21,991 bases of DNA from positions 1-21,991 of IMG/VR virus record IMGVR_UViG_3300009180_000242; one strand, given 5' to 3'. Under the pieces are notes generated by a model. It saw only the letters and a list, made by a program, of their open reading frames with translations, was not told where the DNA came from and did not search any database. Shown here piece after piece: positions 10,538 through 16,558 of this stretch. The translations under genes and the position numbers were made by a program. The first letter of the stretch is position 1. Each line of letters starts with the position of its first letter. This stretch comes from a virus.

Positions 10538-10897
10538 TTATGCCTCCTCAAAATTGACGGGTTCGGAATTTACCTTATTAGCTTGGAAGGTATAGATTGA
10601 ACTCCACAATTTAAGCTCGCCCCGTTTCCATTGTTCAATCTGCCCTCGTGTTGCAAAGGTACAATTCTCGTCTTCTAATAAGCTGATATCTACCCGCCCT
10701 ATATCCCCGCACGAATTAAACTCCACGGCATTTATATCCGCCCCCGTAAAGTCTAAAAGGCTCTGAATAAGATCGTCCAAACTCTCAGAAGCGAAAACCT
10801 GATTATCGCTATACATTTGGCTAGTATTTGGCAAGCACCCCTCACCATAAAGATCTTCTTCGCTGAATCGTGTCCACCCGTTTACTTGATAGGTCAT
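10538..10897 (-). CDS. 119-residue acidic hypothetical protein
   Basis: It begins MTYQVNGWTRFSEEDLYGEG and has ADINAVEFNSCGDIGRVDIS and WKRGELKLWSSIYTFQANKV. It is acidic overall, with no catalytic motif or membrane helix. Similar small proteins appear in accessory regions of phages and plasmids. GGGGCG precedes the start, and the ATG shares one base with the TAA of the upstream gene. Confidence 0.8.
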   Translation of the reverse strand: MTYQVNGWTRFSEEDLYGEGCLPNTSQMYSDNQVFASESLDDLIQSLLDFTGADINAVEFNSCGDIGRVDISLLEDENCTFATRGQIEQWKRGELKLWSSIYTFQANKVNSEPVNFEEA

Positions 10898-11643
10898 TAT
10901 TCGCCCCTTTCGTTCTTGGCAATTGCCTCGTCTAGTTGCGCTTGTAATTCTGCTTTTATGTATGTCTTGATTGCGTTTTTTGTGTCATCGTCTGAGAAGT
11001 GAATGGAGGCATAACCCCCATCTGTAACTCCTAGGGCATTTTGTACTGTTAGGCATAGCGCGTTAAGTGCGTCTTCTGCTAAATCGTCTATTTCGTCTTC
11101 TGTGGTCTCTTGAACCCCTACAATCAAAATCTTATGGGCTAATTCCTCGCCCCAAATTCCAGCATCTTCGTTGCCATCATAAAAGCCGATCATAAAAGCC
11201 GATCCAGTCGCGCCTAGTTTGTGAGAACAATCGCAGTCGCTTAGCACCACCCAATTATTGCCCACCTCTTTACCCCAAGCGGTACAACCTCCGCCCGTGT
11301 ATTGAATGGTAAAACCATAATATTCGGGGGATACCTCAAAACGCCCGCATTCGCTTAGCGTTGGATTAGTGATAGCGTGACCGTCATGGGTAAAGCTCAT
11401 ATCTTTTAAGTCTATCGCCTCAGCATTGGCGGGGATAGCCTCCCCGTCCCTGTATGCCGTGCCGAAAGTCATCGCCTCGGTCTTAATCTCATAATCTTTC
11501 CAAAATTCGGCTTTGGCTTTGTATTTCTCTGCGTGTATTGCTAAGCCATCAATTAGGGTCTGCTTAGCGGATCTCTCGTCTGTTCCTACTGCATTAAAAG
11601 AAAAATTACGACTTTCCAATGTTGCCAAATAGATTTTTTCCAT
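10897..11643 (-). CDS. 248-residue acidic protein of unknown function, largest of the leftward block
   Basis: MEKIYLATLESRNFSFNAVG opens a soluble protein with a run of aromatic and Cys residues in the centre (YYGFTIQYTGGGCTAWG, then VVLSDCDCSHKLG) and an acidic helical C-terminus (TTEDEIDDLAEDALNAL ... LQAQLDEAIAKNERGE). AAGGAG lies about ten bases before the ATG. The Cys/His residues could bind metal. I do not recognise a family. Its position among small accessory genes suggests host takeover or anti-defence, but that is only context. Confidence 0.82.
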   Translation of the reverse strand: MEKIYLATLESRNFSFNAVGTDERSAKQTLIDGLAIHAEKYKAKAEFWKDYEIKTEAMTFGTAYRDGEAIPANAEAIDLKDMSFTHDGHAITNPTLSECGRFEVSPEYYGFTIQYTGGGCTAWGKEVGNNWVVLSDCDCSHKLGATGSAFMIGFYDGNEDAGIWGEELAHKILIVGVQETTEDEIDDLAEDALNALCLTVQNALGVTDGGYASIHFSDDDTKNAIKTYIKAELQAQLDEAIAKNERGE

Positions 11644-11645
11644 GA

Positions 11646-11873
11646 TTAGATTGCTCCTTGTGTGAGTTCGTCAAAATAGCTTTGTGGCTTGTTTACTGCT
11701 AAGTGAGTCCATTTATTAATATGGCGGGTGGTGGTGTTGCTCCATTTTTTATCGGTCTTGTAAAACTGCCCGTCAATCCAACAAGCAACGGGGGTCTTAT
11801 AGCTAAATAGTACTTGTGTACCATTGCTTAGGGTGAGTTCGGTCATATTGCTTTGAATTGGTGATAATTTCAT
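11646..11873 (-). CDS. DUF8033-like small phage protein
   Basis: A 75-residue protein with NGTQVLFSYKTPVACWIDG followed by WSNTTTRHINKW. The combination VLFSYxTPVA and (S/T)xTTxRHINxW is the signature I associate with a phage domain of unknown function (DUF8033). It is coupled by ATGA to the gene upstream. It is widespread in phage accessory regions and its role is not established. Confidence 0.82.
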   Translation of the reverse strand: MKLSPIQSNMTELTLSNGTQVLFSYKTPVACWIDGQFYKTDKKWSNTTTRHINKWTHLAVNKPQSYFDELTQGAI

Positions 11874-12208
11874 TTCGTGCCTCGTGTGTATAGGTAATGT
11901 TCATTTGCTAAAAAATCGTTTAACCATTTCAAAAGCTCCGCCCATGTATCAAAGTTTTCTCCCTCCAATTGGAATCCGTCTTCATCCATTAAAGAGATGG
12001 CAAAGCGTTTGTAAGTGCTTGGATCAATATCGGCAAAGTCGCTTAAATCCTGATTCTTGTAATCCATGAAGATCTGCCAATACTTCCCGCCCGCTAGCTC
12101 CATCATGAGGGATGGGCAAGCGTCGTTGTGCCATGAGCTATCGTGGAAGCCCTCTAGCGTTGGTAGTACATCGTCAAAACTGGGAAATTCTTCTAGGTAA
12201 TTTTGCAT
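11870..12208 (-). CDS. 112-residue acidic hypothetical protein
   Basis: MQNYLEEFPSFDDVLPTLEG, then GFHDSSWHNDACPS and YWQIFMDYKNQDLSDFADID. The SWHNDxCPS segment with adjacent His, Asp and Cys recurs in small phage and plasmid proteins whose function is unknown to me. GGAG lies eight bases before the ATG. It overlaps the upstream gene by 16 bases. It is acidic and soluble. Confidence 0.82.
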   Translation of the reverse strand: MQNYLEEFPSFDDVLPTLEGFHDSSWHNDACPSLMMELAGGKYWQIFMDYKNQDLSDFADIDPSTYKRFAISLMDEDGFQLEGENFDTWAELLKWLNDFLANEHYLYTRGTK

Positions 12209-12387
12209 TTAATTATCTCCTCTTCTGTGTCCATCTCTATGCGACTGTCCTCATAGTGCCACTCAGTAGATCCCTCGTAGTATTCTTTTGAGGCTAGATC
12301 CTCGGCTTGCTCCCAATCGTCCGCCTCCACATCTATGTAAGTGCGTTTGATTGTGGTCTCTGTAAGTGTGACTGTGTAATTTGCCAT
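12193..12387 (-). CDS. 64-residue acidic protein, paralogue of the gene at 9190
   Basis: MANYTVTLTETTIKRTYIDV, then VEADDWEQAEDLASKEYYEG, with 18 acidic residues out of 64. AGGAGG seven bases before the ATG is an excellent ribosome-binding site. The NYxVTxxE...V.A.D.E.AE..A layout is shared with 9190-9369 and recalls DpnD/PcfM-like proteins. It may be a small protein-protein interaction or inhibitor domain; function unknown. Confidence 0.82.
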   Translation of the reverse strand: MANYTVTLTETTIKRTYIDVEADDWEQAEDLASKEYYEGSTEWHYEDSRIEMDTEEEIIKCKIT

Positions 12388-12389
12388 TT

Positions 12390-12593
12390 TTATTCCTCCT
12401 CAGTCGCTAAAACATACCCATCAGAATGCATTGGCAAGCCCATAGAACGATCAAGCATTGCATCAATACATGAGATTCCCAAATAGCAAACATTAGTAAT
12501 CTCAATGCATGATTCGTTAAAAGTGCAATTGTTGTCCTCAGCGTGTTCGTGGATATATTGGTCTTCAATGTCTATTTCAATTGTAAATTTCAT
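12390..12593 (-). CDS. 67-residue acidic hypothetical protein
   Basis: From the ATG at 12593 (AAGGAG about nine bases upstream) it reads MKFTIEIDIEDQYIHEHAED, then NNCTFNESCIEITNVCYLG and an acidic end (LATEEE). The longer frame to 12626 starts inside the neighbouring gene and is rejected. It has three Cys spread through the middle. The stop is three bases from the next ATG, and the next gene's ribosome-binding site lies in its last codons. Confidence 0.8.
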   Translation of the reverse strand: MKFTIEIDIEDQYIHEHAEDNNCTFNESCIEITNVCYLGISCIDAMLDRSMGLPMHSDGYVLATEEE

Positions 12594-12606
12594 AATCGCC
12601 CGCTCC

Positions 12607-12936
12607 TTAAAAGTTAATAAAAACAATGGTTTCGTTAGTCGTGCCGATTACTAAGGTGTTATCGTTTAGATACTCTTCAGCGTCCTCTAAAGTAATGTGT
12701 TGATCCTCTTCGAATTCGTCCTCGTATCCATAGGAAGAGGCAAACTCTTCCGCAGTCATTTCGCAGATCTCGCAACATAAGCCGATTACATCAAGATCAG
12801 ATTCCGATCCGTTGTCTCTGTCGTATTCCTCAATCCAATCAAATATTACCTCTAGGGCTTCATATGAGAATTGATCGCCTCTGCCCATGTTGTGGAATGC
12901 TTGGCGGAAGTCGTGTAAGTCTATGTTCTGTTTCAT
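12607..12936 (-). CDS. 109-residue very acidic protein, first gene of the leftward block
   Basis: MKQNIDLHDFRQAFHNMGRG then QFSYEALEVIFDWIEEYDRD and many Glu/Asp further on: I count 29 acidic and 4 basic residues. The MGRGDQFSYEAL(E)xxFDWIEE motif is one I have seen in small phage proteins of unknown role. The strong negative charge fits a DNA-mimic or protein-binding inhibitor, but no fold is recognised. AAAGGA precedes the ATG, and the gene is the promoter-proximal one of the block. Confidence 0.83.
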   Translation of the reverse strand: MKQNIDLHDFRQAFHNMGRGDQFSYEALEVIFDWIEEYDRDNGSESDLDVIGLCCEICEMTAEEFASSYGYEDEFEEDQHITLEDAEEYLNDNTLVIGTTNETIVFINF

Positions 12937-13004
12937 GTGTTCTATTCCTTTTAGGTTAGTAATCTATTGCATGGTTAATCTGCTATGTATTGCATTAAGA
13001 GAGA

Positions 13005-13034
13005 CTCTAACACACTTTGATTTTGACCTGTCAA
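13005..13034 (-). promoter_or_regulatory. Sigma-70-type promoter for the leftward block
   Basis: On the minus strand TTGACA (13029-13034, a perfect -35) is followed after 18 bases by TTAGAG (13005-13010, a moderate -10; GTTAGA gives 17). Transcription would start about 60-70 bases before the ATG at 12936. A perfect -35 ahead of small acidic accessory genes fits immediate-early expression by the host polymerase. Confidence 0.6.
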
Positions 13035-13053
13035 GCCCCTTTGATTTAGTCAA
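13015..13053. promoter_or_regulatory. Candidate operators overlapping the early promoter
   Basis: TTGACCTGTCAA (13023-13034) is an inverted repeat covering the -35 box; TTGATTTAGTCAA (13041-13053) is an imperfect second copy upstream. CTTTGATTT occurs at 13015-13023 and 13039-13047, 24 bases apart. The layout suggests a dimeric repressor at the promoter; inferred from symmetry alone. Confidence 0.4.
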
Positions 13054-13256
13054 GTATTGCCTATATAGAATAAGGCTTAGCGGGTGATCGCTTACCTGGT
13101 TACGCATTAAAATGATAAAAGCCCGCTATCTTTGAGCGGTATTTAATCTCTCTTTTATATATGGGCTGAGAGTAGATCTAAGCGGGTGTAATCAGGTGGG
13201 ATTGTGGGTGTCGTTGTCTTTACTTGATGGGGTTCTTCGCGTCTATTTCTCTCGTC

Positions 13257-13290
13257 TTAACTTTACAATCTAATCCGTTTAACTTTACAA
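13257..13290 (+). repeat. Two TTAACTTTACAA direct repeats, 22 bases apart
   Basis: TTAACTTTACAA at 13257-13268 and again at 13279-13290, a period of 22 bases (two helical turns), so both copies face the same side of the helix. Placement just upstream of the small terminase makes a terminase or late-regulator binding site plausible. Confidence 0.75.
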
Positions 13291-13481
13291 AACTGAAGGC
13301 ATTCGCGAGATGCTAGCCCGCTCAAATATTCCCCTTGGATCGGTTTGTATTCTTCCCTACTAGGAGATAACACAACCAATAGAGAGAGACATAGAGGCTT
13401 TCTTGTGTCCCTTTGTGCGTCCCAATTCTATTCGCGTCTCTCTAGCGTTGTCTTGGTACTGTGTTTTTATACAGTTATCGT

Positions 13482-13493
13482 GGTAATATTACC
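13482..13493. repeat. Palindrome GGTAATATTACC, copy 2
   Basis: It lies 26 bases upstream of the small terminase start, where a -35 element would be expected relative to the TTATAC at 13505-13510. A dimeric activator or repressor bound here would control the late operon; this is inference from position. Confidence 0.75.
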
Positions 13494-13518
13494 AAATACT
13501 CTTTTTATACCCATATAT

Positions 13519-14346
13519 ATGCCAAGCAAGCTCACTCGCAAACAGATTGCCGAAGGATTAGATCAACAACCTATTGATGTGCTATTACTAGGGCATAGAT
13601 CTACCAACTTAACCAGTAAACAAAAGGCATTCGCCAAGAATGTCGCGCTAGGAGATACGGGAGCAGATGCTTACCGTAAAGCCTACAATACTAAGGCTAA
13701 GCCCAAGACGGTAGGCGATAACGCTAGCAAGCTAAGGAACGACACCCGAATAGCAACGGAGATAGCTACCATTCAGGAGGCTATTGAGTTCAATAAATCG
13801 CATTCTACTGCTCAACTAAGGGCGCTAGTAGTGTCTCAGCTAACTAAAGAGGCACTCAATGAAGACAATCCTCCTGCCTCACGACTGACGGCACTCAAGG
13901 CGCTTGGCACAGTTGCGGGTGTGGATGCATTCGTAGAGCGCAAGGAGATCAAGACAATACGAGATAGCGATACGGCTAGAGCGGATCTCATGGCGCAACT
14001 CAAGCAAGCCATTAGCGAGAACATGAGGACGATCAACGAAGACACAGACGATGCCGACGAGCTAATGAGAGAGATATCAGGCGCGCCGAGTGGTAATATT
14101 ACCAGCGAATCCCAGCCGATTGAAATCATTGATAGCGCCGACCCACCTGGTGCCTACCCCCAAGATCTGATCGATGGTACGCCCAACTATATGCATAGTA
14201 TTCCACACAATATCCCACCTAAAGTTAGCGATCGCCCACATAATTTCCGCAGCGAAGAGGGGGAGGGGGTACAAAAAAATCCAAGTGGTAATATTACCGG
14301 CAACACAGAAACCCCCCCGTCAACTGTTTGGATTGAAAAGGGGTAG
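13519..14346 (+). CDS. terS: Terminase small subunit
   Basis: Recognises phage DNA and starts packaging with the large subunit. From the ATG at 13519 it has 275 residues. LTSKQKAFAKNVALGDTGAD then AYRKAYN is the N-terminal helix-turn-helix of Terminase_2-type small subunits, followed by helices for oligomerisation (ALVVSQLTKEALNEDNPPAS, RLTALKALGTVAG). Beyond about residue 190 the chain is disordered, with two PSGNIT motifs encoded by copies of GGTAATATTACC. The frame is open upstream to 13345, but that part is not terminase-like. No Shine-Dalgarno precedes the ATG. Confidence 0.85.
   Translation: MPSKLTRKQIAEGLDQQPIDVLLLGHRSTNLTSKQKAFAKNVALGDTGADAYRKAYNTKAKPKTVGDNASKLRNDTRIATEIATIQEAIEFNKSHSTAQLRALVVSQLTKEALNEDNPPASRLTALKALGTVAGVDAFVERKEIKTIRDSDTARADLMAQLKQAISENMRTINEDTDDADELMREISGAPSGNITSESQPIEIIDSADPPGAYPQDLIDGTPNYMHSIPHNIPPKVSDRPHNFRSEEGEGVQKNPSGNITGNTETPPSTVWIEKG
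14092..14103. repeat. Palindrome GGTAATATTACC, copy 3, in the terminase small subunit
   Basis: Codes GNIT within PSGNIT; the DNA is the same palindrome as at 2295 and 13482 (14-base form TGGTAATATTACCA). Confidence 0.75.
14287..14298. repeat. Palindrome GGTAATATTACC, copy 4, in the terminase small subunit
   Basis: Second in-gene copy, 195 bases after copy 3 and in the same reading frame, again coding PSGNIT. Confidence 0.75.
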
Positions 14347-14358
14347 GGGGGTATATAT

Positions 14359-14430
14359 ATGACATATGCAGAATTCTGGGCGGTATTTATTTTCTTTATC
14401 CTATTTTATTTGGTGATGTTTTGGCTATGA
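14359..14430 (+). CDS. 23-residue membrane micro-protein
   Basis: MTYAEFWAVFIFFILFYLVM then FWL: a short N-terminus and one strongly hydrophobic helix. AGGGGGG lies about eight bases before the ATG, and the stop TGA overlaps the ATG of the next gene (ATGA). It sits between the small terminase and an oxygenase-like gene. It could be a tiny membrane effector such as a lysis accessory protein, but nothing shows the role. Confidence 0.65.
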   Translation: MTYAEFWAVFIFFILFYLVMFWL

Positions 14431-14849
14431 GTTATAAAGAATTACCATATATTTGTGGGGTGGTAGATAAGTTGTTGGAGTTGGCACACGATCCAGCGGG
14501 CTACCAGCCTTACTATAATTTCCAAGCTAAGTTAGTTCCATATGAGCTATTGCAGAGTGAAGAGATGTTTGAAAGATTAAAAGATAAGAACTGGCGGGCG
14601 GGGATTTTAAAGATGGATCCGTATACTTGTTATAATTGGCATACAGATGATGACCGCAAAGTGTCTATTAACTTACTTTTGGAACATGGACAAAGCCATA
14701 CGGTGTTCGGGGCGGTGGATAATCCAAATTTTAAAATTGAAGAGTTGGTATATAAGCCACATACTTATTACTTATTGAATGTGACTAAACCACATATGGT
14801 TCTTAATCTGGATAAAGAGAGATATATTTTGAGTGTGGAGTTCTTATGA
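14427..14849 (+). CDS. 2OG-Fe(II) oxygenase-like (double-stranded beta-helix) protein
   Basis: A 140-residue protein with YNWHTDDDRKVSINLLLEHG, where His72 and Asp74 form the HxD iron ligands, and NVTKPHMVLNLD, where His123 is the likely third ligand, as in aspartyl/asparaginyl hydroxylase-like folds. An Arg near the end (DKERYILSVEF) may hold 2-oxoglutarate. Such proteins hydroxylate protein or nucleic-acid substrates; phages carry many with unknown targets. The start at 14427 is set by the ATGA overlap with the micro-protein. Confidence 0.75.
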   Translation: MSYKELPYICGVVDKLLELAHDPAGYQPYYNFQAKLVPYELLQSEEMFERLKDKNWRAGILKMDPYTCYNWHTDDDRKVSINLLLEHGQSHTVFGAVDNPNFKIEELVYKPHTYYLLNVTKPHMVLNLDKERYILSVEFL

Positions 14850-15073
14850 CTGAGCGCCAAGCACAAGTCTATATGGTAATTGATTCCTGGTGGAAAAAGT
14901 TTGGATTTGCCCCGTCTATAGATAATATTATGTCCATGACTGGAGATAAGGGGCGCGGGAATGTTGCTAGGATAATGAATCAACTTTGCATTTTGGGAGT
15001 TTGCAAGAGGGTTCCAAGGAAGGCGAGAAGCATCCGACCAGTTAATTTGAGGGTAAGAGACATTGGATATTGA
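14846..15073 (+). CDS. LexA-type winged-helix DNA-binding protein without protease domain
   Basis: A 75-residue protein. RQAQVYMVIDSWWKKFGFAP through PSIDNIMSMTGDKGRGNVAR and LGVCKRVPRKARSIRP follows the LexA N-terminal domain (xxGYPPSxxEIAxxxG, helix 3, then RRxxxxRAIR). The Ser/Lys peptidase domain of LexA is missing, so it would not self-cleave on DNA damage. It may regulate phage or host SOS genes, or the late operon itself. It is coupled by ATGA upstream and overlaps the large terminase start by 11 bases. Confidence 0.82.
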   Translation: MTERQAQVYMVIDSWWKKFGFAPSIDNIMSMTGDKGRGNVARIMNQLCILGVCKRVPRKARSIRPVNLRVRDIGY

Positions 15074-16550
15074 GTCAATCGTTAAAGGTTTACCAATAAA
15101 CGAACAAGAATCTTTCTTTGAGATGGCGGACGAGTATATAAACTCTCTAAAGCGCGAAAAGGCTCAGACTGATTTTATGGCTTACGTCAAAGAGATGTGG
15201 CCTGGGTTCGTAGGTGGAGCGCACCATAAAGTAATGGCTAAGGCTTTTGAGAGGATCGCAAAGGGGGAACTCAAGCGACTCATTATCAATATGCCACCAC
15301 GACACACAAAGTCGGAGTTTGGTTCCTATCTACTACCTTCTTGGTTCTTAGGACAATACCCTGGTAAAAAAATTATTCAAACATCCAACACCGCCGAACT
15401 TGCGGTGGGCTTTGGACGTAAGGTTCGTAACTTAGTAGATAGCGATGCATATGCCAAAATCTTCCCAAACGTCGCTCTCCGCTCGGATAGTAAAGCAGCT
15501 GGTCGATGGTCAACCAACGGTAACGGCGAGTATTTCGCTATTGGTGTTGGCGGTACTGTTACTGGTAAAGGCGCGGATTTGCTCATTATTGACGATCCTC
15601 ACTCAGAACAAGAAGCAGCCTTAGCCTCTACAGATCCATCTGTATTTGATAAAGTGTATGAGTGGTACACATCTGGCCCACGTCAGCGTTTGCAACCAGG
15701 CGGTGCGATTGTTGTAATTATGACTCGCTGGAGTAAGCGAGACCTAACGGGAAAAATACTACAGTCGGCAGTGGAGCGAGACGGGGACGAATGGGAAGTT
15801 ATCAACTTTCCAGCAATTTTGCCATCCGGCAAACCCCTATGGCCGCAGTTCTGGAGCCTAGAGGAACTTTCAGCTTTAAAAGAAGAACTGCCAGTATCCA
15901 AGTGGAATGCGCAGTATCAACAACAGCCTACGAGTGAAGAGGGCGCGCTAGTAAAGCGGGAGTGGTGGAAAATGTGGGATAAGGAAAGACCTCCCATGTG
16001 CGAATTTATTATCCAAGGATGGGATACTGCCTTTACTAAAAACGAGCGGAGCGACTATAGTGCTTGCACAACTTGGGGGGTATTCTATCTTAATGAAAAT
16101 GAAGATGACCCCAATATTATTTTATTGGACGCCTATAAGGAAAGGCTAGAGTTTCCAGAATTAAAGCAACGGGCAATGAGCATGTACAAAGAATGGGAGC
16201 CTGATGCATTTATTGTGGAGGCAAAAGCTTCTGGAGCGCCATTAGTGTTTGAGTTGCGTAGAATGGGTATTCCTGTTTCGGAGTTTACACCGACCCGTGG
16301 TAATGATAAGATTACACGGGTTAACTCGGTAACAGATTTGTTTGCGTCTGGCAAGATCTGGGCGCCGCGCAAAAGATGGGCAGAAGAAGTAATTGAAGAA
16401 ATGGCAGCATTTCCTAATTCGGATCACGATGACTTGGTGGACTCAAGTACAATGTGCCTTATCCGTTTTAGAAAAGGCGGGTTTTTACGCTTGCCAAGCG
16501 ACGAACAAGATGATCCGATTGAATTTAGACGCAAAGTTGCGTATTACTAG
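15063..16550 (+). CDS. terL: Terminase large subunit
   Basis: The motor that pumps DNA into the prohead and cuts it, 495 residues from a TTG start at 15063 (MDIESIVKG). The ATPase has a Walker A-like PPRHTKSE (78-85) and Walker B LLIIDDP (173-179), with a coupling motif at IMTRWS. The RNase H-like nuclease domain has QGWDTAF (Asp321), IVEAKASG and DHDDLVDS. GAGGG about ten bases upstream is a weak ribosome-binding site; the ATG at 15123 is an alternative start. It is followed by the portal gene after 8 bases. Confidence 0.95.
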   Translation: MDIESIVKGLPINEQESFFEMADEYINSLKREKAQTDFMAYVKEMWPGFVGGAHHKVMAKAFERIAKGELKRLIINMPPRHTKSEFGSYLLPSWFLGQYPGKKIIQTSNTAELAVGFGRKVRNLVDSDAYAKIFPNVALRSDSKAAGRWSTNGNGEYFAIGVGGTVTGKGADLLIIDDPHSEQEAALASTDPSVFDKVYEWYTSGPRQRLQPGGAIVVIMTRWSKRDLTGKILQSAVERDGDEWEVINFPAILPSGKPLWPQFWSLEELSALKEELPVSKWNAQYQQQPTSEEGALVKREWWKMWDKERPPMCEFIIQGWDTAFTKNERSDYSACTTWGVFYLNENEDDPNIILLDAYKERLEFPELKQRAMSMYKEWEPDAFIVEAKASGAPLVFELRRMGIPVSEFTPTRGNDKITRVNSVTDLFASGKIWAPRKRWAEEVIEEMAAFPNSDHDDLVDSSTMCLIRFRKGGFLRLPSDEQDDPIEFRRKVAYY

Positions 16551-16558
16551 GAAACACT

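Larger units (their letters stand above)
13054..13518. other. Intergenic control region before the terminase genes
   Basis: No gene is visible in these 465 bases. They hold a short hairpin CCGCT/AGCGG near 13120, repeated AGCGGG-type words (near 13079, 13113, 13180 and 13313, in both orientations), the spaced direct repeat at 13257-13290 and the palindrome at 13482. As the region directly upstream of the small terminase, it is the natural place for a packaging (cos or pac) site and the late promoter. Confidence 0.5.

Noticed and set aside
13345-13518. N-terminal extension of the small terminase frame
   Set aside because: The extra residues are not terminase-like and cross the control region with its palindrome; the ATG at 13519 directly precedes the conserved part.
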